From Sesamum alatum (lineage: Eukaryota > Streptophyta > Magnoliopsida > Lamiales > Pedaliaceae), in the NCBI GenBank assembly GCA_034509735.1, contig JACGWO010000010.1, positions 9,313,193-9,377,192 on the forward strand: DNA of 64,000 bases. The letters run 5' to 3'. The notes under the pieces are model-generated. The model worked only from the letters and a program-made list of their open reading frames with translations. It was not told where the DNA came from and searched no databases. The position numbers and the translations under genes were made by a program. Below, piece after piece: positions 1-12,300 of this stretch (position 1 is the stretch's first letter; every line of letters begins with the position of its first letter).

Positions 1-355
1 CATTTTACGTCCCATAACTTACACCATTTGCAATTTTGGTCCAATTAATTTTCGACGTAGCCATTTTTGTCCCATAAGTCAACAAATATTGCAATTTTTG
101 TCCCATGGACAGATTTCGTTAAAATCTTAATGGATGGAGCACGTGCATGGCACGTGCTCCGTTAACTTAAACCTGTGTTTGACTCGGAGCACGTGCCATG
201 CACGTGCTCCATCCGTTAAGATTTTAACGGAATCTGCCCATATGACTAAAATCGCAATGTTGGTGGACTTATGGGACTAAAATTGTTACGTCGAAAGCTA
301 ATGGGACCAAAATCACAAGCAGTGTAAATTATGGGATGTAAAATGCAATTTTCCC
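1..355. mobile_element. foldback MITE carrying G-box palindromes (left end outside window)
   Basis: The two halves are inverted copies. The left begins cattttacgtcccataac and the right ends gttatgggatgtaaaatg-like sequence followed by caattttccc. The centre holds two inverted copies of an arm with two CACGTG hexamers each (about 139-160 and 187-211). It lies in intron 11. A related copy is at 8539-8893. Confidence 0.8.
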
Positions 356-720
356 TGAACTACACTTTGGTAATAAATATGTGATGCATCTTCCAGTTAT
401 TTTTTTCTTCAACTTTATTTTATATGTGAAAAAACAAGACTTTTGTGATTATAATACTCAACCTTTTGTAGTTTAACAAATAACAATAGGGTTATAATAC
501 TCAACCTTTTGTAATTACATGAATATATTTAAAAAAAAATTCCAATTGAAATTTCTTGCTTATGGTTGTGAGCCAGAAAGAAACCACTAGAGAAAAATTG
601 TGAATATAGTTTTAATGACGGTGAAAAAAATTTCACTAGTATAAATGATTTCATCGAATTTTCAAAACCAAAACTATTATTAAAATTTGCAAAGTTCATG
701 GGGCAAGAGGATTTGTGTAC

Positions 721-798
721 CTTATTGACAAGATTGACAACAAGAACATTTCCATATTTCTTTCTTAGATCTAAAAAGTGCCGCTCGACTACTTGAGG
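721..798 (-). CDS. RHD4-like: exon 11 of the RHD4/SAC7-like gene (residues 292-317), last exon in the window
   Basis: Encodes PQVVERHFLDLRKKYG and NVLVVNLVNK. The acceptor is cttgtgcag|CCTCAA, chosen because it preserves both frame and length between KFEI and ERHF. The donor is AATAAG|GTACAC. The remaining exons lie beyond base 1. Confidence 0.88.
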
Positions 799-3283
799 CT
801 GCACAAGTGTTGTGTACAAGAAGTCAGCAAATAGAAACATATTACGTTATGCGTAAGTTGTATTGCGGATCCTTAATTAAAAGATGAAAAAACTACTTAC
901 TATTTCTGCAATTCTTGTGATTTCAAACTTTGGCTTGTATGTCAAATCAACAATCTGCTCCCAAAATAATGGGATCGAACCTCGAATCTACAAGAAGAAT
1001 TCACAAGAAACAATTATAATGTTAATTTGTTGATAACACTTTAAAAGGATGAAAGATATAAAACAATGACAATATAATTCGTGGACACAAACAAGCATTT
1101 GTTCTCAGTATCAAATCTACCATATGGAAACATTGTTCATGTACAAAACAAGGGATGAGTCTCATGTTCTTGGGTAAAGATGATATTAAGATCGAGTTTC
1201 GTTATAGTCGTTGAATAATGTCATTGACTTAAATATTAATACATGATATTAGACCTATCAATGGGTGGGTAATACTCACACCCAGACCCATTATAATAAC
1301 TAATACCCAGACCCGAACACAATGATTTTTATATTAGACCCAGACCCGGACCCATACCCATTGAAATAAGTACTTTGGGTATGGGTAGGGTCTAGACTCT
1401 AAAATACCCATGGGTATAGGTATTGAACGGGTAACATCTAAAAATTCATTGAATTTGTAATTTTTTATCCATTAATCGGCTCGATTTAATTGTCATCTAA
1501 AATTAGTCAAGCTCGACTAACATATAAACTGATAAGATTTATTTGAATTTGAATTGTGAAAATTTCATGAAATTAAGGTTGAAAGCATTTTCAAATCAAT
1601 AAAAAAAAATATTTCAAAGTTAAAAATATGGTTTTCATACTTATTTTTTTTCCTACCATTCTTCAATCTTTGTTCATATTTCGAATGTATGTAGATTGTA
1701 TAATTGCTTAATGACGGTTTAATATTTGAAAAAAGTCACTACAAGAACATATGATATTAGTGACAAAATATGAAATGACAATTTTAAAGTTGTCACTAAA
1801 AATATATATTGAGTGACAATATTTTTTATCTTGTCACTATATAATTATTAGTGACAAAAATTGTGTATAAAGTTGTCACTAAATACAATTAGTGACTCAT
1901 CTATAGTGACAACACAATATAGTGACAACAATTATTTATTGTCACTAGATTGTCACTATACATGAGTCACTAATTGTATTTAGTGACAACTTTGTGCACA
2001 TCTTTTTATCACTAATAATAATTTTTACAAAATAATAGTAATTATTAAAATCATAAAATTCATTATTGTGACAAAATAAACATTCTTGTCACTAAACATA
2101 TATAATTAGAGACAATATTAAAATTGTCACTTGATTTTTTTGTCACTAATCTTCTATTTTCTTGTAGTGAGTCAAGATCATTGTTTATATTTCAACGATG
2201 TTCAATTTGTACACGTCAAAAAGTTGAATAACTTTTAATTTATTTTATCGATTGAAAGTTTATGAAATATTTTAATTAAATTAATTTGGTAATATGTTCT
2301 GGTGATATCATTATAAAAAATATATGTATAATGTTTCATTCATTTTATTATAGGTAAGACCCAAATTGGACCAATTTTTGTGGGTATACCATGGGTAAGA
2401 CCGACCGGTATTGCACGGGTAGGGTCTGGGTAGGGTCTATAAATAATAACTATGAGTATTTATTGTGTCCGAGTACGGGTAGCATAATACCCGCCCATTG
2501 ACAAGCCTACATGATATCAGCTCCTTTTTTTAGGGATAGTTACATTTACATCCACCAATATATAGTCTATTTACATAAATCATTCAACCTTTTGCACAAT
2601 TACAAAAACTATTCCAGGTAGCCAAAAAGCTAGAATACTTTGTGTAATAATGTTGACATTTTAAGGGATGTATGTATAATTTTTTAAACAGTAGGGGTGG
2701 TTTGCGTAAATAATATTGACGTTATGCAAGGATAGTTTGTGTAAATAGGCTATATGTTAAGGGATCTAAATGTAGTTATTTCTTTTTTTATTTAGTATTT
2801 GATTCATTATGAGTAGGTTTTTTAGGTCTATAAGAATAAGAGTCCTTTCAGCATATCTATGAATAATTCGATTTCCTAAAGTGGACCTTTTTTTAGAATG
2901 ATCTTGTGCGCAAAATATTGGTGCAGTGCTACTAATTTTCCAACTCTACTTTTAAGGGTCAAAACATAATGATGGCTCAAACGGTAATTAAAGGCCAATA
3001 TTTGGGGAAATAACACTTTTCTCTCTCGTAATTTAGGGCCTTTTCACTTTTAGTTCCATTGATTATGAGATTTTCAATTTTGGTCCCGTTACTTCCGAAA
3101 AGTAGCACTTCTAGTCTCGCCCATTTAATTTTTTTTGCTTTAAAATTCATCTATTTTGTACTAAATTTCAACAATGAATAAGACTTAAAAACTGATAATT
3201 GGAGATGAGATTGAATTTTTTTTTTTGGTCAAAAGAGGAAAAATCTCTTTCTTTGCACTCAAAGCTTCAAACTTTGATTCCCC

Positions 3284-3314
<31 letters not shown>

Positions 3315-6300
3315 AAAAATAGTTATATTACCCTCCAAAAATGTAACTAAGCAAGAAATGGCGCCAAAATCCCCTCCAACACAAAAAATCTAACAGAAAA
3401 TGGTCAACTCCGTTAAATAATAGATGGAATTATAGACGTGGACCAAAAGTGTTAATTTTTGCAATTTACGGGACCAAAAGTGCTACTCCCGTAATGAATG
3501 GTACCAAAAGTGAAACAGGCCTAACTTACAGGATCAAAAGTGTTATTTCTCCTAGTTTATTTGCCCTAATTTTCTTGATTTTTTTATGTTAGCTCTCAAT
3601 AGTAGTTATTTTCCCGCCAAAAATCATCCCAAGCACAAATGGTGCCGATTTTACCTTCAATTTCAAAAACTTAATAGCAAAAACTCAACCTCCGTTAAAA
3701 AATTAACGAAAAAACGGGGTGGGACTAAAAATGCTAATTTTTGTAACTTATGGGACAAAAAATGCTAATCCCGTAACGAATGATACCAAAAGTGAAAAGG
3801 GTCTAAGTTATGGGACCAAAAATGCTATTTTCCCATTTGTGTAATGATATTAACGTTTTTAGGAGGTATATGTGTCATTTTCCAAAAAGTAGGAGGTGGT
3901 TTGTGTAAATGATATTAATATTTCTGATAGGTATATATGTAATTACCCAAAAGATAAGAATAATTTGTGTAAACAGACCATAGGTTAGATGACGTAAATA
4001 TAGTTATCCCAATTTTTTATTTACTTGAATGTTAAAAGTTCTATTTCTATTGCTCGAGAATTTTTTGCCCGTCTTAAGACTGCGCTCTGGTCTTAGTATA
4101 CTAAATGAGATAGAGAAACAATGATGAACAAACATATTTCACTCTCTTCCTTCTTCTAAAACTTAAGGAATATGCTAAATTATAGATTAGAAAACATTTC
4201 TTTACATAAATTTCATCAAAACAATACATATAAAGTACATGCAGGTAATTCTATTCATAAGAGAGTAATTTGCTCATTTATAATATCACAAAGAGATTGC
4301 TTGCAATTTTTCCGTCTAAATAATCAAGTAGTGAAGCCACATTAAGTGCATGAGAGCGCATACTAACAAAGTACATCCTCAAAAGACTATTGAAGGCGAG
4401 TCTAGGTTTTACCAAAAAATTAATAAATAAAATGGTGAATATAGCCACCTCCCCAAAGGTTTGGCATAATTATAAGGGTAAATTACAATTACCTCTCATG
4501 AGGTTTGATATAATTACAAATACCCCCTTGTTGTTTGAAAAATTACAAATACCCCCCTGAGGTTTGTAACCGTCTAACAAATAACCCATTTTTATCTATT
4601 TTTAAAGGTGAACTGACCAAAATGCTCTTATGCAAATTGAATTATTCTTAAAATTTTTGAATTTTTTTGGACTACAATGCACAGAGAGATGGTTTTTAAT
4701 TTTTTCACACAGAGGAGCAATAATGCAATTTGCCTCGGTTGATTTCTCTATAATTTTAACTAAAAATTCAAGGGCAAAATGGTCAATTTCAGGCATTTGG
4801 TTAAAAATTACAAACCTTAGGGGGGGGTATTTGTAATTTTTCAAACAACGATGGGGTATTTGTAATTAGGGTTAATTACACTTACACCCCCTCTGAGAAT
4901 GTATAATTACACTTTCCCCCAACAAAGTTTTGAAATTACACTTACACCCCCTCCGAAAATTCTCTGTTTACACCTGACCCCCATCCGGTAGAGTTTGGAC
5001 GAAAAATTTTCACGTCAACAAAGATAATTACTCAAATTTTTAATTTTTCCCATCATTTAACATTCTCATGTATATTTTTGTACTTATAAGAGGATAAGTG
5101 TAACGTATATGTATGGAGTGAGGCCAATATTATTATATTTTTTATCTTATAAGTACAAAATTATTGCACGAGAATGTTAAATGAGAGGTAAAATTGAAAA
5201 TTTATGTAATTATTTTTGTTGAAATGAACATTTTTCGCCCAAACTTTAATGAATGGAGGTAGGTGTAAACAAAGAATTTTTAGAGGGGGTGTAAATGTAA
5301 TTTCAAAACTTCTTTGGGGGAAAGTGTAATTATGCATTTTCAGAGGGGGTCTAAATGTAGTTAACCCTTGTAATTATGCTAAATCTCAGGGGAGGTGGTT
5401 GTAATTTACCCTAATTATAAATATCTCATCGTTATTTGAAAAATTACAAATACCCCCTGAGGTTTGCAAATATTTAACCAAAGGCCTGAAATTGACCATT
5501 TTGTCCTTGAATTTTTTATTAAAATTGTAGAAAAATCAGCCGAGATAAATTGCATTATTGCTCCTCCGTATAAAAAAATTTAAGAAACCCCTCTTTGCGC
5601 ATTGTTGTTCAATTTTTTTTTAAAGAATTAAATAAAAAATAATTCAGTGCATAAGAGTATTTTGGTTAGTTCACTCATAAAAGTGGATGGAAATGGGTTA
5701 TTTGTTAGACAGTTACAAACCTCCAAGAGGTATTTATAATTTTTTAAACAATAAAAGATATTTATAATTATGCCAAATATCAGGAAAGATAACTGTAATT
5801 TATCCTAAATAAAAATGATCACAATTGTACGAGGAGTTACCTGAATAAATGATGCGGTGTACCCATTCACCTGTATGAGTTGTTCAGTTTCCACAAAATT
5901 CGCAACAAAACCATCAGAATTAGCTCCTCTAGTCCACATCCTAGTGCCTTGAAAAAGAATCAAAATGAGATCCCACTAGAATAAAAGATGTTAAAAAGAG
6001 GAGTATTTTTCATTCCCATAACTTAAGAGCATTTTGTGGTTCTATTGATTACGTGATTCTCACTTTTGGTTTCATACTTTTTAAAATATAGTCTCATGAC
6101 ACTTTCCATTAGATATTTAACGGAGAGTGCCACGTGAACGTTAAGTGTGTGAGACAAAAAATGCTACCTTTTGAAAGTTGTGGAGGCCAAAAGTTAATAT
6201 CCCGTCATATATGAGACTAAAAATGAGAATTCTGTAATAATTAGGAAACGAAAAGTAAGAATCCCGTATCTAATAAGACCCAAAGTGAAAAGGCCGAAAG

Positions 6301-9300
6301 TTACGGGTGAAATATGTTATCTCCCCTTATTCAATATAAGCAAATAAGCATTGAATGAAGCCATCAACTTTGGGTCCTTATGCCCAAAACTATGTAGGAA
6401 AGGCTCAAAGAAATCACACAAAAATTACTATACAACTTCAAAGCATCCCATCTCACATCAAGTATCACTACAAAAAAATTTATTTTTCGCTACATTATAA
6501 TTGACCACGGATTAAAAACAGTGGTAAATCAACACTATTAACCACAGTTAAGCAAAATCAATGCAAAAATTAAAATTTTTGCCACGATTAATCAATTGCC
6601 ATGATTATTAGCCATAGTCAAACTATTTGTCATGATTTTGACCATACTTGTAGAAACAACAACTAATAACCATTACAAAACCGTAGTTAATCCACGACTT
6701 TTTTCTTTTCATCATAGTAAGCGAAAAATCATATTTTTTTTGTAGTGTGTTTCAAATAAAGTAGCACGTCAAATTTGTTAAAATATTCAAATTATGAGAA
6801 AATTCTATGAGCCAAACGATAAAGTTACAACTTATTGATTGTAGCTTATAATGTGAGATAATCACTGTAGTAATTAGCACAAATGGTAATGCAAATTTGG
6901 GCAGCATGCACATAAAAAGATTACCAGTTCTTCTAGTACATCTTCTTGCAATCAGTGTGACATCAAGGGTGCTTTTCCCAACAACACTTTTAAAGCTCTG
7001 AAAACCTATGACTGGTTAAGGTTCAACTTCACATGGTAAAAATGCATAATAAATCAAAGGGTAAATTACAGTTATATCTCTTTTAAGTTTAAAATAATTA
7101 GAAATATTTTTTCGTTATTTGAAAAAGTACAAATACCCTCTCAAATAGAAAATAATGATTTAGTCCTTAAACGTAATGTGAAACTTACTATTTTTACCCT
7201 TGCTGAATTTTAAAAAAAAAAGAAAGTATTTGAAAAAATATATAAAAAAAAATTGAGGATGTATAAAGTAAATAATCCACTGAGAATACTAGTTCATAAA
7301 AATATGTTATAAAGTTCGAAAAAGTATATAAAATTAAAATTCACAACCCATAAGGCATTTTGTGCAGTTCATCACAAAAATTGAATGAAAACCTAATGGA
7401 ATGATCTCATTGTTATACGGACGTTAATATCATGCGGTATTTGTAATTTCCCATGCAAACAACAAAAAAATATTTATAATTATATTAAATCTGAAGAGAG
7501 ATGGTTGTAATTTACCCTCAATCTAATCATATTTTACATTAGGTGCAGACACATCAAAAGGATATTTCCTTGCATAACCGGAAGTAAGTATGGATCAAGC
7601 TGCATAACTAAAAACTCATGTTAGTGATTAAAAACTTTTAATGGGAGTTTGGGGGAAAGAGAATGAATCATTTATTAGATTCAACTACACAAAATTGAGG
7701 CTTTAATGCATTTTAGTCCATAACTTACGTAATTTGACGTTTTTATGGTTTAATTTTCTATGACAGCACTTTGATATTTTCATGATCTTAACCCTTTTTT
7801 CATTGGAATTGACCTTTCTGGGAAAGATACGCTTTCACGTGATATTTTAAAATTGGGACATTTGGATTGACAATTTCTGCCAACATTTATGTCCTTTAAC
7901 TTTTTAGATAAGCATTTCTATCATGTATCTCTTTAATTTCGAAAATTTGGTCATTTTTTTCGCGGATCTCACCTTCTCACTAGTTAAGGTGACACTGGCG
8001 AACAAAAGGACTAAAATTACAAAAATTAAGAAGATGTAAGACCCAAATGTTATTCTAAATAAATAAAGGATGAAATGCCAAATAACTTAAATTACGGGAC
8101 CAAATATGCATTTAATTCTAAAATTGACCTTCTTATCTCTAAGCACTTCCAACATATAGTTGTTCCAAAGAAATCGAGGATCCGCCTACACAAAAAATTA
8201 CTATATTAGAGCTAGCATGTGGAACAAGTAAAAATTTTTAGATGACAAGAAAACTCGACTCGATTAATCTATTAGAAATTTACAAGTTCAATGATTATAA
8301 GTTTAATAAATATTTATGAATTTTTATAGTATTAGATTTTACCCATTCAAAACTCATACTATTTTGGTCTAGACCCTACCCATACCCAAAATATTTATTG
8401 CAATAGGTATGGGTTCGGGTCCGAGTCTAATATAAAAATAATGGGTCCGGGTCCGGGTCTATTATAAAAGTAATGGGTCTGGGTCCGGGTAATACCCGCC
8501 CATTGACAGGTCTGTGCAAAATGATATCAAGAAACTTAGAAAAAATTATAATTTACGTCCCACAACTTATTTTTTTTGTGATTTTCATCCCATTATTTTA
8601 ACACTCACCAAATTTAGTCCCATAAATCACAAAAATTTGCAGTTTGGTCCCAATCACAAATTTTTGTTTAAATATTAACGGGACACGTGCAAATCACGTG
8701 CTCCCTCCGCTAAATCGATGGTTAGTTACTTACCAGAGTACATACTCCCTCCGTTAAATATTTAATTAAATTTGCGAGTTGTACTAAAATTATAAGTTTT
8801 TTAGACTTATAGAACAAAATTTGGTGAGTGCTGAAATAATTGGACCAAAATTATAATGAGAATAAATTGTGAGACGTAAATTGTAATTTTTCCATAAACT
8901 TACTTGTCTCCAAAGTGGAAGTAATTTTGATTCATCACCCAAATCATGTAGTTGTTGAGCACTGCAAAAAACAAACCATAACTCTAATTCTCCACTTGAT
9001 CAGGGTAATAAAAACACCATATAAACGAAATTTCAGCACCTTATAATTCTGAAAACTGATAAATATCATAAACCCAGAAATGGATAAACTTCAGTAAGTT
9101 TTGTAAATTATTGAAAACACTAAACTATCGTATGTACAAGTGCAAGATGGAATTTAATACTTTTCAGAAATGAATCAAAAAAGCACCTATTTAAATACTT
9201 TTCAGCATCGCTTTTTTGATCTATATCTTAGGGTTTTTTTTGATTTGGTTTCATTTATTATATTTGTTTCAAATTTAGTCTTATTTGTTCAATTTTTTCT

Positions 9301-12300
9301 CAAATTTGGTCCCAAAAAGCATTTTCCGTCAAATTGTTGACGGTGCCGTGAAGTCTGTTATTGGGGCAAGATTTTGCCACTGTTGACGGCTCCGTTTAAC
9401 AATTTGACAAAAATGCTGTTTGGGATCAAATTTGAGAAAGAAATTGAACAAATGAACTAAATGCGAGACAAAAGCAACAAATGGGACCAAATTAAGAATG
9501 ATCTAAGATATGGGACCAAAAATAAAAATTTTCCCTTAGTATTTTTTTTTAAACAAGAGTTTTTTTTAAATGATATCAATAACATAGTGAGGTAAATCGA
9601 ATTTTTCACGCAAAGGCAGGCATGCCAACCTCCTGAGCTGCAAACTTAACAGAGTACCCAAATCACATGCACATGGACTTTACACAAAATAATTGCTAGA
9701 GTTTATTTATTTATTTATTTTTGAAAGAATTGCTAGAGTTTATTTACTACAAAGAATAGCAAATATTAGTGAAAAAAAGTGGGGGTGGGCAAGTTTTTGA
9801 ACTAATGAGAATTTAATCTATCAAACTATTAGAAGTAAACAAGACGTCTTGTATAAAGTTTGAAAGTATAAATTTTGTGTAATGTTATATAGTAATCTAG
9901 GCAGCTTAAATGTATTTTTTATTCTGTATTTTTTGTATTTTTGGCGTTTTAGTCCTTTATCTAATTTCTAGAGTAGCAAATAGGTCCTATAATTATTTAA
10001 TTTTTTGCGATTAATTAGGTCCGTCAGTCGCGAAGTTTGTAAATATTGTCGGAAAAAAAAATATGGTCCTCACACGTGTTTTTTTAGTTTGGAACTTTTG
10101 TTCCTGTTGGTCATTTGTTGTTAGCATGGAAGTAAATTTTCATCCCATATATTTTGCAATTCAGAGTTTTAGTCCTTTTTCATTATAGGATAGCAAATAG
10201 GTCTTGTAATTTTTTAATTTCTCGTGATTTTGATCCATTAAATTGATCAAGAGGAACAAACACCTCAAATTAAAAAAAAAAAAAAAGCACGTGTGAGGCA
10301 CGTGTTTTTTCCAGCACATTTGCAACTTCCGACATTTGAAGGACCAAAATCATAAAAAATTAAAAAAAACTTACGGGACCGATGGCTACGCTAAAATGAT
10401 TAAAAAAATTAAAACGCCAAAATATAAATATACAGGACGAAAATTACATTAATCCTTATCTTCGTACTAGTAATTAGGACTACCAGCACTATTGCAACTT
10501 TAATTGAGGGGAAAGTTTTGTAAAATAATTCCATTTACTAAAATGAAGTCTTAATTGGAATATCCTGAAAAGCAATGGAGGCAATAAGAGCCGAGTGATC
10601 ATAAGATAACCATGTTAGCATTATTGGCAAAATGATTTTGTGTCCCGTAAAACTAGAGTATTATTTATTTTGGTACCATAACTTAGATAGGTGGTTGTTT
10701 TAATCTCATAAATCACATTTTTCAATTTTTTTGGTCTCAAAATGTCATGTGCCTTGCACATGGGACATGACATTTTGGGACGACACATGACATTTTTGGA
10801 CAAAAAAACTGAAAAACGTGACATTTTCGAATCAGAAAAACTAAAAAATGTGTTTTATGGGACAAATCAACCGTCTACCTAAATTATGATATCAAAATAA
10901 ATAATGCTCTCGTTTTATGGGACCAAAACAACATTTTGCCCTAGCATTATTCTACAAAATAGACAACTAAAGGAAAATAACACTTATCGTTTTGTAATTT
11001 ATGTTCTTTTTACTTTTGGTCCTATTGATTATGGGATTTATCATTTTTGATCCCAAACTTCCAAAAATAAACTTTTTGTCCCATGGCACCTTTCGTTAGA
11101 TATGCTAATGGAAAATGAGCACATGACCATAAGAGTCTTTACACTTTTGGTCCCATATGTTAGTGAATTATCACTTTTGGTCCCATAACTTTCTAAAAGT
11201 AGCACTTTTGGCTTCATGCACTTAACGATCACGTAGCATTTTCTATTAATATCTAACTGAAAGGTGCCACGAGATCAAAAGTGCTACTTTTCTCAAGTTA
11301 TTGGACTAAAAGTGAGAATCCCATAACTAATGAGATCAAAAATAAAAAAACGCTGAGTTATGGGACGAAAAATATTCTTTCCCCGATAACTAATAAGGGT
11401 ATAAGCAATCACATTGCGTGGAGAAAAAGCTTCACCTCATTGTTATATTGACATCATAAGAGAAATAAAGTCCGTGTGTCCTCTCTGCAACATTCAACAA
11501 CTGAGAAAACTCACTCTCCATCGTTTTCTGCCAAAAAAGGTGTACGTTATACAGCATTAGAAGGAAAAGGCTTTGAATATGCTTGATCTAAAATATAAAA
11601 AAAGGAATAATTACATACAACCCCTTGTCCTATAGATGATTTACACAAACTACCACCACCTTTTGCATAATTACAGAAACCACTCCTAACAGCCAAAAAT
11701 TAGGAGTAGTTTGCGTAATGATGTTAACCTTTTTAGAGGGTATATCTATGATTTTTTAAAAAATAGGGGTAGTTTGTGCAATGATGTTGATATTTTTTAT
11801 AGGTGTATGTGGTTTGTATAAATAGACTATAGATTAAAGGTGTCAAATGTAATTATCCCTATAAAAAAAGTGATAAGTGCAATTTACTTCCCTGTGATAT
11901 AAGAAATGAGCAAAAATCCTCCGTAAAAAATAATTAGCAAATTACTCCATGTATTTTGAGAAATGAAGCAAATTACCTGCCCTATCAAGAGAAAACACAA
12001 GGGGGTTATTTGCTTCATTTTAAGATCACATGAGGTAATTTACTAATTATTTTTTCACAGGGGGATTTTTGCTCGTTTCTTATATTACAAGGGGTAAATT
12101 GCATTTGTCCCTATAAAAAAAAAATGGGAAAATAGTATACTTGTTCTTCTGGAGCATTCTTGAGAGAATGATCACAAGGAAAAATCTTCAGTGAAATGAT
12201 TTTGAAGATGGGGTAACCCATATAAGATCCAACACATTCACGTTCAGTTATCACTAATAAATATGATCCTGAAAACCAAGTAACATCAACATTAAGATCA

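Larger units (their letters stand above)
4433..5805. mobile_element. outer MULE-type MITE of a three-level nest
   Basis: The left end tggtgaatatagccacctcc and right end gtaatttatcc belong to the gggtaaattac family. A perfect 9-bp duplication, taaataaaa, lies at 4424-4432 and 5806-5814. It is interrupted by a second member of the same family. It begins 35 nt downstream of the exon 9 donor in transcript direction. Confidence 0.88.

Noticed and set aside
3199..3393. Frame with a polyproline stretch
   Set aside because: Created by the homopolymer C run inside a MITE.
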